NCBI GenBank assembly: GCA_030765525.1
Contig: JAVCCK010000010.1
Span: 186,001 to 250,000, forward strand
From: Candidatus Lernaella stagnicola
GTDB taxonomy: Bacteria; Lernaellota; Lernaellaia; Lernaellales; Lernaellaceae
Direction of reading: 5' to 3'
Length of the DNA: 64,000 bases
The notes beneath the pieces were generated by a model. It was not told where the DNA came from and did not search any database. It was given only the letters and a program-made list of their open reading frames with translations. Positions 28,000-35,643 of the stretch are shown piece by piece; the first letter of the stretch is position 1; each line of letters opens with the position of its first letter. The position numbers and the translations under genes were made by a program.

Positions 28000-28830
28000 A
28001 TGGCAACAACGCCACGTCTGTTGCGTCTACTTTCCTGGTTGGCGACCCTCACAATCGTCGTTGGTTATAGCGCAATCGGCTGCTCCAAACCACAAGATTC
28101 CCCCGATCGCGGGGCCGCGCCCGGCCCGGTTAAAAAACGTATCGTCGCCGAGTTGCCGCCCGACGATCTGCCGCCGCGCAGCCTCGGAGCCTTTCAGCCA
28201 ATCACCAATGAGCAGCTCGAACAGTATCGGCAAGCCATCGACCAACACATGACCCAAGGGCGCCGTCTGTCCAGCAGCCGCAACGTGTTGCTCGACATTA
28301 TCCCACTGCTCGGCTTGCGCCCCGGCACGGTGCTTGCCGACGTCGGCGCGGGCACCGGATATCTGGAAATCGCCTTGTTGGAAGAAAACGTAGATTTCGG
28401 CGCCGCCTATGCGATCGATGTCGATAAACAAGCCCTGGGGTTGTTACAGCATTTCTTGTCCAAGACCGACCACCCGCGTGCGAAGAACATTCATCTCGTT
28501 GCGTCCCAGCCGGAAGATATCGGCATGCCGGCCGGTTCCACGGATATTGTCGCTTTCATCAGCGCGCCCTTTTTTCGGGCCGAAAAGCAGCCCGACGGCT
28601 CCCTGCGCCTCGATGCGATCACCCAACGGTGCCTGGTCTCGGCCGTGCGGGCTTTGAAGCCCCAAGGCGTAATCCATGTCTTCAACACCTCCCACACTGA
28701 CCGATACCTTGATGAAGAAATCACGTATCCCTTCAAAGTTGCCGGGTTGAAAACCGGTGCGATCAACGACCTCTCGCTGGGCAGGATGCCCGTACGGCAT
28801 TTCGTGTTTACCAAGAGCGGAGAAAAATAG
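28000..28830 (+). CDS. Lipoprotein with class I SAM-methyltransferase fold (paralog 2)
   Basis: 276 residues from an ATG with GGAGGAG upstream. Lipoprotein signal with Cys28 (SAIGC). A shorter Pro-rich linker (about 30-65) leads to the Rossmann domain: motif I VLADVGAGTG (111-120), strand-2 acid Asp140 in YAIDVD, motif IV TDIVAFISAPFF, then ALKPQGVIHVFNT. The segment after motif I (LLEENVDF) matches the LxEN-x-x-x-F pattern of the other three copies. It sits between the EamA transporter and the FGE-like lipoprotein, with which it converges. Predicted extracytoplasmic; ligand and activity unknown. Confidence 0.8.
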   Translation: MATTPRLLRLLSWLATLTIVVGYSAIGCSKPQDSPDRGAAPGPVKKRIVAELPPDDLPPRSLGAFQPITNEQLEQYRQAIDQHMTQGRRLSSSRNVLLDIIPLLGLRPGTVLADVGAGTGYLEIALLEENVDFGAAYAIDVDKQALGLLQHFLSKTDHPRAKNIHLVASQPEDIGMPAGSTDIVAFISAPFFRAEKQPDGSLRLDAITQRCLVSAVRALKPQGVIHVFNTSHTDRYLDEEITYPFKVAGLKTGAINDLSLGRMPVRHFVFTKSGEK

Positions 28831-28854
28831 CGCGCTCGTGTCGACGGGATTGAA

Positions 28855-29724
28855 TCAGGGCGCCGTCGCGTTCTTGGCGCAGCGAAAACCGCGGGAACTG
28901 ACGTACTCGTTGCGCGGCAGACCGACGCGATGGGAGGCCGTAGCGCTCGAGGGCGTGCCGCGAAAGCCGCCGCCCCGCACAACGCGCAAGCCGACGTTCG
29001 CTTCGTTAAGCGGGTTCTTGGCGGGCATTCGCGCGTACCAGTCTGCTTCGTAGGCGTCGGCACACCACTCCCACAAATTCCCGGCGATGTCGCACAAACC
29101 GTAGGCGTTTTTCTCGAAACTGCACACCGGTGAGGTGCCGACGTAGCCATCGTCGTAGCCTTGGAAAACGCGCCAGAAATGAAATTTCTTGTGGGCCGTG
29201 TCGTCGGCGTAGTTCCCGAAACCCGGCGACGGCGCCGCGTCATCGCCCCAGGGGAAAATGTTATCCGGCGACCCGCCGCGCAAGGCTTTTTCGAACTCGG
29301 CCTCGGTGGGCAGGCGCTTGCCGCGCCAGCGACAATACCCCGCGGCGTCGTCCCAAGTTACGCCGTTGATCGGGTGGTTGTTGCGGAACCAACGATCCCA
29401 GGTGTAGGCGAAATCGTAGCGAGCCCATTTCTCGTCGATGCCCGCCGGTTTTTTATTGGCGGGCGCGCGGCACGCGCCGGCGTCCACACATTCCTTGTAC
29501 GCGGCAACGGTCACTTCATGCACATCAAGAAAAAACGCGTCGAGCTCAACACGCCGCCGCGGGCCGGCGTTGTCGGGGCACGTGGTAGCTTGGGCGGGCA
29601 CGCAGCCTTGATCGAATGCCCCGGCCGGTATCGACACCATGCCCGCCGAGGGGCTCGTTTCCGAACAAGCGACCACGCCGCCGACCAGCAGCGCCAACAC
29701 CAACCCAAAAACGTGACGAAACAT
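28855..29724 (-). CDS. FGE/sulfatase-modifying-factor-like lipoprotein lacking catalytic cysteines (copy 1)
   Basis: 289 residues from ATG 29724 (an upstream in-frame ATG at 29751 would spoil the signal peptide). Lipoprotein signal with GVVAC. The mature part is one FGE-sulfatase (formylglycine-generating enzyme-like) domain: MVSIPAGAFDQG, DVHEVTVAAYKECVDAGAC, PINGVTWDDAAGYCRWRG, RLPTEAEFEKALRG, NLWEWCADAY, LRVVRGGGFRG and the terminal SSRGFRCA. The two copper-binding catalytic cysteines of true FGE lie just after RGGS; here this stretch (GGGFRGTPSSATA) has none. It is therefore unlikely to oxidise sulfatase cysteines. The domain is used elsewhere as a ligand-binding C-type-lectin-like module. 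Divergent from the second copy. Confidence 0.82.
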   Translation of the reverse strand: MFRHVFGLVLALLVGGVVACSETSPSAGMVSIPAGAFDQGCVPAQATTCPDNAGPRRRVELDAFFLDVHEVTVAAYKECVDAGACRAPANKKPAGIDEKWARYDFAYTWDRWFRNNHPINGVTWDDAAGYCRWRGKRLPTEAEFEKALRGGSPDNIFPWGDDAAPSPGFGNYADDTAHKKFHFWRVFQGYDDGYVGTSPVCSFEKNAYGLCDIAGNLWEWCADAYEADWYARMPAKNPLNEANVGLRVVRGGGFRGTPSSATASHRVGLPRNEYVSSRGFRCAKNATAP

Positions 29725-29812
29725 GATTTTCACAAGGGTGCATCGTAGCATACGAGCCGGCGCGGTGCGACGTTGCCTTGTGTTCCCACGGCGTTGTGCT
29801 AGCGTCGGCTCG

Positions 29813-30718
29813 ATGAACGCGAAAGCCCTTCACCGCTGGTTTATCGCCGCGCTCGCTCTCATGCTGCTCGCCGGCTGCCACCAGAAGCAAAACGCCGCGG
29901 CGCCCGTAAGCGACACGATCGATTTCGTGCGCCTTCCCGCCGGACGCTTCGTGATGGGCTCGCCCGCGGGTGAACCGGGCCGCGACGAAGACGAAAGCCC
30001 CGCCCATGCCGTGGCCATCAGCCGACCCTTTTTGCTCGGGCGCACCGAAGTAACACAAGCCCAATGGCGCCGCGTGATGGGCGAGAATTCCTCCGCCTTC
30101 TTCGCCTGCGGTGACGCATGTCCGGTGGAAGATATTTCCTGGTTCGAGGCCGTCGATTTCTGCAACCGCGCCTCGCAGCTCGAATCCCTCACGCCCTGCT
30201 ACGAACGCGACGGCGATGCGGTCGCCTTTGACGCCGACTGCACCGGCTACCGCCTGCCCACCGAGGCCGAATGGGAATACGCCGCGCGCGCCGGCGCCGC
30301 CACGGCCCTGTGGAACGGACCCTTGGCCGAAACCGAATGCGGCCCGGATAAAAAACTCAACCGCGCCGGCTGGTATTGCGGCAATTCGAAGGTCTCCTAC
30401 GCGGGTTGCTTGAGCGCCGCCGACGGCGGAGGCGCGGCCTGCTCCGGCACTCATCCGGCGGGCGAAAAGAACGCCAATCCCTGGGGACTGGTCGACATGA
30501 ACGGCAATGTCATGGAATGGGTCTGGGATTGGCACGCTCCCTATCCCGAAGGCGAAGTCACCAACCCCCGCGGCCCTGCCGAGGGCGAACATCGTGTCTT
30601 GCGAGGCGGCGGTTGGCGCTCGTTGGCCCGCCATTGTCGCGCCGCCAATCGCCGCACAAACGTGCCAAGTTACAAAATGAGTGTTATTGGTTTCCGCGTA
30701 GCTCGTAACGCCCCGTGA
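29813..30718 (+). CDS. FGE/sulfatase-modifying-factor-like lipoprotein, catalytic pair incomplete (copy 2)
   Basis: 301 residues from ATG 29813. Lipobox LLAGC. One FGE-sulfatase domain: FVRLPAGRFVMGSP, DEDESPAHAV, LGRTEVTQAQWRRVMG, VEDISWFEAVDFCN, YRLPTEAEWEYAARAG, NPWGLVDMNGNVMEWVWDW, HRVLRGGGWRS and VIGFRVARN. Compared with bacterial FGE (C-x4-C after RGGS), the stretch SLARHC keeps only the second cysteine; the first position is Ser. So oxygen-dependent formylglycine formation is doubtful. It is followed 22 bases later by the third methyltransferase lipoprotein and probably shares its transcript. Extracytoplasmic. Confidence 0.82.
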   Translation: MNAKALHRWFIAALALMLLAGCHQKQNAAAPVSDTIDFVRLPAGRFVMGSPAGEPGRDEDESPAHAVAISRPFLLGRTEVTQAQWRRVMGENSSAFFACGDACPVEDISWFEAVDFCNRASQLESLTPCYERDGDAVAFDADCTGYRLPTEAEWEYAARAGAATALWNGPLAETECGPDKKLNRAGWYCGNSKVSYAGCLSAADGGGAACSGTHPAGEKNANPWGLVDMNGNVMEWVWDWHAPYPEGEVTNPRGPAEGEHRVLRGGGWRSLARHCRAANRRTNVPSYKMSVIGFRVARNAP

Positions 30719-30740
30719 CTCGGAAAGGCAGCCTGCAACG

Positions 30741-31637
30741 ATGAAACGATCGATGATCCCGCTTTTGCTGCTCGCCATCGTGGCGACGGTGTTTTTCGCC
30801 TGCCAACAAACACCGGAAACCGCACCGCCGCTGGAATCTTCGCCGCCGCCCGGGTCTTCCCCACCGCCCGGATCGTTACCGCCACTTGGATCTTCCCCAC
30901 CACCGCCGGGAGCGCCACTCGCCCCGCCGCCCGGCAACGCCGGCGGGCAACCGGACGGCAGCTACCTGCGGCCGGTGCCGGGTAGTCTGGTGATGTTCTC
31001 CGAGAATCGCGAGGCGAAATGGGAAGAGACCGTCGCGGCCGTGCGCGAAATCAAAGCGAAGGGAAAAAAGCTTTCGGATTATTTCCCCAAGATGCTCGCT
31101 TCAGCCAAGATGGCGGATATTCAACCGACCGATGTGGTCGCCGACATCGGCGCCGGAACGGGGTTGCTTGGTATCGCCTTGCTGGAAAACGACGTCGCCT
31201 TCGCCAAGCTGTTCGCGGTCGACATCGACAAACCCTCGCTCGATCTTGGCAAGCGGATGCTCGAATTGCTGGCGTTGCCGGGGCGCGAAAAGATCGTCTC
31301 CGTGCCTTCCGAATATGATGACGTGAAGCTGCCGCCCGCTTCGGTGGACGTGGCGATCGTCATCAATTCGCCCTTCTATCGCGGCAAGCACAACGAGGCC
31401 GGTGACATAGAAGTCAAAACCGAGGCCGTGGCGTGCATGACGTCGCTGTTTCGCGCCGTGAAGAAAGGCGGTCGCGTACATCTGGTGGAAGCGGCGGGTA
31501 AAGACGAGAAAACAACCATTCCCAAAGACCTCTACATCGAGGCTTTCCGCCGGTCCGGATTCCGCGAAGTCAAAACCGACACCTTCGTGTTTTTCGCTAT
31601 GGCGCATCACCATATTGTCTTAGAGAAACCGCGATGA
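30741..31637 (+). CDS. Lipoprotein with class I SAM-methyltransferase fold (paralog 3)
   Basis: 298 residues. Lipoprotein signal with FFAC (Cys21). A proline-rich segment with tandem SSPPPG hexapeptides (about 33-60) acts as a stalk. The methyltransferase domain has motif I VVADIGAGTG (132-141), strand-2 Asp161 in FAVDID, motif IV SVDVAIVINSPFY and AVKKGGRVHLVEA. Its ALLENDVAF segment matches the other copies. It is the best conserved at the putative SAM site together with paralog 1. The gene follows the FGE-like lipoprotein by 22 bases and precedes paralog 4 by about 95 bases, forming a lipoprotein-only transcription unit. Confidence 0.8.
   Translation: MKRSMIPLLLLAIVATVFFACQQTPETAPPLESSPPPGSSPPPGSLPPLGSSPPPPGAPLAPPPGNAGGQPDGSYLRPVPGSLVMFSENREAKWEETVAAVREIKAKGKKLSDYFPKMLASAKMADIQPTDVVADIGAGTGLLGIALLENDVAFAKLFAVDIDKPSLDLGKRMLELLALPGREKIVSVPSEYDDVKLPPASVDVAIVINSPFYRGKHNEAGDIEVKTEAVACMTSLFRAVKKGGRVHLVEAAGKDEKTTIPKDLYIEAFRRSGFREVKTDTFVFFAMAHHHIVLEKPR
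30837..30911 (+). repeat. 18-bp tandem repeat encoding SSPPPG units
   Basis: Four adjacent units (30837-30854, 30855-30872, 30873-30890 and a 21-base 30891-30911) start TCTTC or TCGTT and end in CCCGGG/CCCGGA-like bases. Each encodes the hexapeptide Ser-Ser/Leu-Pro-Pro-Pro/Leu-Gly, the last with one extra Pro. It lies in the stalk of paralog 3. Confidence 0.8.
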
Positions 31638-31731
31638 TCTCGGTGTTTCGCTTGCCTTATTGAGACTCGGCGTTATGCTGTTTGTCGAGGCAAACACCGC
31701 TCGTTTTTCGCTGACAAGGAGGTCGATTGCC

Positions 31732-32607
31732 ATGCCGCGTTACACCGTACTGCTGGCATTGGGCGTGGTTCTCGCCGTCGCGTTAATCGCCTGCCACTCC
31801 GGACCGGGGGATTCGCCGACCGGTCAACAAGATCTGGATTCACAGCCCCCACCGCCGCCGCCGCCACCGTCGGCAATGATCGTCCCCGAATACCGGGGTC
31901 CGATGCCTACGAGCATGGACGCGTTCCCAACGGTGAGCACGAAAGACTTGCAGAAAATGAAAAAGGCGTTGGCCAAGGCGATAAAGAAAGGCACGAAATT
32001 CGCCCCCCTGCACCCCGAATTCGAGGCGCTTTGGGAACGAGTCGAAACCAACGCCGACAGTGTCGTGGCCGAAATCGGCGCCGGTAACGGTTTGTTCACG
32101 CTTGTCGGCCTTGAACGCAACGCGCCCTTCCATACCTATTACGCGGCGGAAAGCGATCTGCACTCCGTAAGTTTTCTGAACTATTTATTCACCGATTTGA
32201 AAGCGCAGGGGGCCAGAACGGTCAAGGCGGTGCTCTCGGAAACCACGGATTTTCCCCTGCCTCCCAATTCCGTGGATGTTGTCATCATTCACCACCAGCC
32301 GCACCTCACGGGTTACTCGGTGGCCGACGGGCAAATCGGCGTCGTCGAGTCCACCATTAAAACCGTGGCTTCCATCACCTCCGCGATGAAAGACGGCGCG
32401 GTTCTACACATGATTGTCGACCCGAAACTGAGGCATCAACTGAAGTCGTTGGCTAAACAAGACCCGCCCTTCGAAGAAGCCGCCTATGCTTTCACCCGGG
32501 CCGGGTTCACCCTGGAAAAAACCGAACTTCTGGAAGTTGGCGGCGAAAAGTTAATGTACGTGATGCTACGAAACAGTGCTGCGACCGAAAAGAAACCCGC
32601 CGAGTAG
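31732..32607 (+). CDS. Lipoprotein with class I SAM-methyltransferase fold (paralog 4, divergent)
   Basis: 291 residues from the ATG behind AAGGAGG; an earlier in-frame ATG at 31660 lacks a ribosome binding site and would bury the signal peptide. Lipobox LIAC (Cys21), a run of proline residues (39-46), then the methyltransferase domain. Motif I is VVAEIGAGNG (111-120), with the strand-2 acid replaced by Glu140 (YYAAES), and motif IV is SVDVVIIHHQPHL. It is the most diverged of the four, but the glycine loop is intact. Last gene of the FGE-like/methyltransferase plus-strand unit; a convergent oxidoreductase gene starts its 3' end 8 bases later. Confidence 0.78.
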   Translation: MPRYTVLLALGVVLAVALIACHSGPGDSPTGQQDLDSQPPPPPPPPSAMIVPEYRGPMPTSMDAFPTVSTKDLQKMKKALAKAIKKGTKFAPLHPEFEALWERVETNADSVVAEIGAGNGLFTLVGLERNAPFHTYYAAESDLHSVSFLNYLFTDLKAQGARTVKAVLSETTDFPLPPNSVDVVIIHHQPHLTGYSVADGQIGVVESTIKTVASITSAMKDGAVLHMIVDPKLRHQLKSLAKQDPPFEEAAYAFTRAGFTLEKTELLEVGGEKLMYVMLRNSAATEKKPAE

Positions 32608-32615
32608 CCCGCGTC

Positions 32616-33914
32616 TCAATCCCGCAGAATGCGCACCCCCGGCAAACGCCGCAGAGCGCCCCACGATTTCAGCGTCGGCCAGCCGATCTTCGTCACCGTC
32701 GCCCCGAGGCGCGAGGCCAATCGACCCGCAGGGCTCCATGTGACCGGGCGATCCAAGCGCGCCATCACCAGGTGAAAGACCGCCTCTTTCATCAAGGTAA
32801 ACACCACGCCCTCCGCCGCTCGGTCGCCCCACACGAGCACGCCGCCCAGATTCCCAAATGACACCAACGCGGGCTTGTTGACCGGCGAGTAATCCTTGAG
32901 TCGCCGCAGCCGAAACAAACGCTCGATGTTCCGCGCGGCGCAAACGCCCATATCCAGCGCGTGATAGGCCTGCTTGCCCGCCGCACCACCGGTCAGCCCC
33001 GCCACATCTCCCACCACAAACAGCGTCGGGAACTTCGGATGCTGCAAGGTCGAACAAGCCGCCAACCATTCGCCGGGATCGCCGGTCAATCGCCGGTCGG
33101 CCAATAACGGCGGCGGCGCGACCCCGCCGGTCCAGATCGTCAAGTTCGATTCCAACGTATCGCCGCCGGCTAGGCGCACGCGGCGTTTCAGGATTCTCTT
33201 CACCGGCGCGCGGCAAAGAAACCGGACAGGATACCCCGCCGCCAACTGCCGCAGACGGGCGTCGACTTCCGGTGGGCCGTTGGCCATCAGCCGGTCGGCT
33301 CCCTCCACGAGCGTGACACTCAACCGCGGGCTGCGACCGTAGGCGCGCAGTATCTCACCCAGCGCTTCGATGCCCTCGAAACCGCCACCCACCACGACTA
33401 CGTGGTACGGTCGACCGCCGCCTTCCAACTCGCGCAGACGCCGGCCGATGGTCTCGCATTCCGCGACGCTTTTGAAGGAAACGGCGTTCTTCGCCACGCC
33501 CGGCACGCCATAGGTCGCATCGACGCCGCCCAGCGCGACAATCGCCGCGTCGTAGAAGTGATGCGTACCCGACGCGGTGACAACCTCGCGCGCCGACGGA
33601 TCGATCCCGGTTACATCGTCCTCCAAAAAGCGGTGTCCCAGGCGATGCAATGTCTCGCGATAGGGCAGTCGCAACGCCTTCGCCGTTTTGACGCCGGATA
33701 CCAATTCGTGAATGTTCGGCAGGAATTCAAAGTTCGACCGGCGGTCGATCAGTGTAACTCGGTGTGCCGGTGGCAGCGCACGCGCCGCCGCCAGACCCGC
33801 GAAACCACCGCCCAAAATGAGCACTCGTTTTGCCGGTTGGTGCAACAAACCTTCGCCTTTTCGTTTTATGCCGCAAGGAGGCTTCCCTAATACCGTAAGT
33901 CGCCGACCGCGCAT
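32616..33914 (-). CDS. NDH-2-like FAD/NAD(P)H dehydrogenase
   Basis: 432 residues from ATG 33914. The first about 25 residues have no family match, so a TTG near 33848 (just before RVLILGGGFAGLAAAR) may be the true start. Two Rossmann nucleotide sites are clear: FAD at VLILGGGFAGL and NADH at VVVVGGGFEGIEALGE. The C-terminal FAD motif is TLFVVGDVAGL. This is the layout of type II NADH:quinone oxidoreductase (Ndh) and related sulfide:quinone-like enzymes. The cysteines needed for SQR are not evident, so NDH-2 is preferred. It would pass electrons from NADH to the quinone pool at the inner membrane. A membrane-binding C-terminal helix pair (about 370-420) is plausible. Confidence 0.75.
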   Translation of the reverse strand: MRGRRLTVLGKPPCGIKRKGEGLLHQPAKRVLILGGGFAGLAAARALPPAHRVTLIDRRSNFEFLPNIHELVSGVKTAKALRLPYRETLHRLGHRFLEDDVTGIDPSAREVVTASGTHHFYDAAIVALGGVDATYGVPGVAKNAVSFKSVAECETIGRRLRELEGGGRPYHVVVVGGGFEGIEALGEILRAYGRSPRLSVTLVEGADRLMANGPPEVDARLRQLAAGYPVRFLCRAPVKRILKRRVRLAGGDTLESNLTIWTGGVAPPPLLADRRLTGDPGEWLAACSTLQHPKFPTLFVVGDVAGLTGGAAGKQAYHALDMGVCAARNIERLFRLRRLKDYSPVNKPALVSFGNLGGVLVWGDRAAEGVVFTLMKEAVFHLVMARLDRPVTWSPAGRLASRLGATVTKIGWPTLKSWGALRRLPGVRILRD

Positions 33915-33969
33915 CGTCCAATATCGCCGCGCGATACGGATGTAACACGAACGCCGGTCATTAAAACGC

Positions 33970-33997
33970 CCGCAGCCGACCCGAAGGCCGGCTGCGG
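33970..33997 (-). terminator. Intrinsic terminator of the CpxP-like gene
   Basis: CCGCAGCCG (33970-33978) pairs perfectly with CGGCTGCGG (33989-33997) across a 10-base loop. Read on the minus strand the stem comes after the stop of the CpxP-like gene and is followed by GGCGTTTTAAT, a short T tract. Confidence 0.6.
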
Positions 33998-34030
33998 CTG
34001 GCTAGGAGGATGTGGAGGAGACTTCGTGTG

Positions 34031-34540
34031 CTATGGCTGCTGTACACCACGCCGCTGACGATGACGGCGCATGGGTTTCACTTCGCTTAGCTTTTCAACT
34101 TGGGCGTCGGTCAGTACGCCTTGCACCGCGGCGCGATGTTCAATCTGCCGCAACATGATGCTCAGGTGCGCCTCGTTGACGATTCCCGCCGCTCTTTTGG
34201 CCGCGTCCAGGTCGATACGGCCGTTGTCCATCGCGTCTTGGAAATCGAGGCGGGCTTTCTGCATGTCGGCTGCCAGTTCGATTATGTCACGGCGCGTCTG
34301 GTCGTGCACGGCTTCGAGTTCGGCGATTTGATTCTCGCTCAAATCCAGCTTTTCCCTGACTTCGGGATCGTTCCAAAACGGCCCGAGACCCATGCCGTGT
34401 CCGCCGCCTTGGCTGGCGCCCATGCCCATACCCATGCCGTGATGTTTGCCGCCCGCGCGGTTCTGCGCGAAGGCCGGAGCCGCCGCCATCATGGCGACGG
34501 CTACGACCAGGAGAGGGATAACGAAGAATTTTCTTTTCAT
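34031..34540 (-). CDS. Periplasmic Spy/CpxP-like (LTxxQ/zinc-resistance-type) protein
   Basis: 169 residues with a clear signal peptide (cleavage near AFAQ, 23-26). A His/Met/Gly-rich segment (KHHGMGMGMG, 32-41) could bind metal. The remaining helical part has WNDPEVREKLDLSENQIAEL, with the LSxxQ form of the LTxxQ motif, and a second LTDAQVEKL near the C-terminus. This two-motif helical layout is typical of CpxP, Spy and heavy-metal-resistance proteins, which act as periplasmic chaperones or metal sensors. No CpxAR-type system is adjacent in the window. It has its own terminator. Confidence 0.8.
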   Translation of the reverse strand: MKRKFFVIPLLVVAVAMMAAAPAFAQNRAGGKHHGMGMGMGASQGGGHGMGLGPFWNDPEVREKLDLSENQIAELEAVHDQTRRDIIELAADMQKARLDFQDAMDNGRIDLDAAKRAAGIVNEAHLSIMLRQIEHRAAVQGVLTDAQVEKLSEVKPMRRHRQRRGVQQP

Positions 34541-34755
34541 GGCTCTAACCTCTTTGTTCGTTTTTCGCTCGTTCGCCTATGTGGACACGCCTTCCCCCGC
34601 CCAGGGTTAATTGCCCGCGTGGTTTTTTTTCGAGCCTCCCGGACGCCGCACGCTTTCCGGCTTCGGTCCGGCACGTCGCAGGATTGAAAAGAAATCGCCC
34701 AGTGATTACGTTCTCGGTCGGCGAAAACAACCGCTTGCATGGAGGTATGCCGCGC

Positions 34756-35442
34756 ATGCCGCTCTTCTTTGACCCGACTTTCATCCTGCTTATCCCGGCG
34801 GTCATCATGGCCATTTGGGCGCAGTCGAAGGTGCGCAAAGCCTTTAAAAAATACAGCCAGGTTCGTGCCGCCTCCGGCATGACCGGCGCGCAGGCCGCCC
34901 GGTATCTGCTGGACCGCGCCGGCTTGCAGGAAGTGGCCATCGAGCCGGTCGCGGGCAAGCTTTCCGACCACTACGACCCGCGCAAGAAAGTGTTGCGGCT
35001 TTCTGAAGGCGTGCATGGATCCCCCAGCCTCGCGGCCTTGGGCATCGCCGCTCACGAAGCCGGACACGCCTTGCAGGACAAAGACAACTACTGGCCCATG
35101 TCCGTACGCCACGCCCTGGTGCCGGTCGCCAACCTCGGCGCCTGGTCGCTATGGCCCGCCATCATCGGCGGCTTCTTATTCGGCTACCGGCCGCTCATCG
35201 ACATCGGCATCGTCTTGTACAGCTTCGCCGTACTCTTCCACTTGGTGACCCTGCCGGTGGAGTTCAACGCGTCGTCCCGGGCACTCGCTCTTCTGGAGGG
35301 CAGCGGTGCACTGCACCCACAGGAAATCGGCGGGGCGCGCAAGGTGTTGTCCGCGGCGGCGATGACCTACGTCGCGGCGACCCTGGCCTCGGTGTTGACC
35401 TTGGTCCGCCTGCTCGTTTTACGCGGCATGACCGACGACTAA
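34756..35442 (+). CDS. YugP-type neutral zinc metallopeptidase, membrane
   Basis: 228 residues starting MPLFFDP. GGAGG (34741-34745) is ten bases upstream; ATG 34747 in frame is too close to it. The HExxH zinc site is HEAGH (100-104), in IAAHEAGHALQ. The family (DUF/zinc metallopeptidase, B. subtilis YugP) has an N-terminal helix, the peptidase segment and two or three C-terminal membrane helices; all are visible (helices near 6-22, 128-175 and 205-222). The glutamate ligand is likely in PVEFNASSRAL. It acts on membrane proteins or peptides; target unknown. The gene is divergent from the CpxP-like gene. Confidence 0.85.
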   Translation: MPLFFDPTFILLIPAVIMAIWAQSKVRKAFKKYSQVRAASGMTGAQAARYLLDRAGLQEVAIEPVAGKLSDHYDPRKKVLRLSEGVHGSPSLAALGIAAHEAGHALQDKDNYWPMSVRHALVPVANLGAWSLWPAIIGGFLFGYRPLIDIGIVLYSFAVLFHLVTLPVEFNASSRALALLEGSGALHPQEIGGARKVLSAAAMTYVAATLASVLTLVRLLVLRGMTDD

Positions 35443-35613
35443 GCACACCCCTTTTCCTCTTCGGCGCGGCGACCCGCGAAACCGTTCCTTTGTGACAAGT
35501 CGCCTTGGGCGCAGTGCCGCCGTGTGTTAACTTGATTTACAGACACCGTTTTTTAGGACGAATTTGAAGATCGACTCTCCTGACGGCACATTGTCTTTCG
35601 CGCTTATTCCACC

Positions 35614-35631
35614 CGGCGCCGCGCGGCGCCG
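35614..35631. repeat. Perfect 18-bp GC palindrome at the CNNM-gene leader
   Basis: CGGCGCCGCGCGGCGCCG equals its own reverse complement. It ends 12 bases before the start codon of the next gene and abuts the ribosome binding site AAGGG, so it could form a hairpin in the RNA or be an operator. Confidence 0.7.
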
Positions 35632-35643
35632 AAGGGCAAGCTC

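Noticed and set aside
29546-30937. A 463-codon minus-strand frame across both FGE-like genes
   Set aside because: Its start overlaps the proline-rich repeat of paralog 3 on the wrong strand, and it conflicts with two well-supported lipoproteins.
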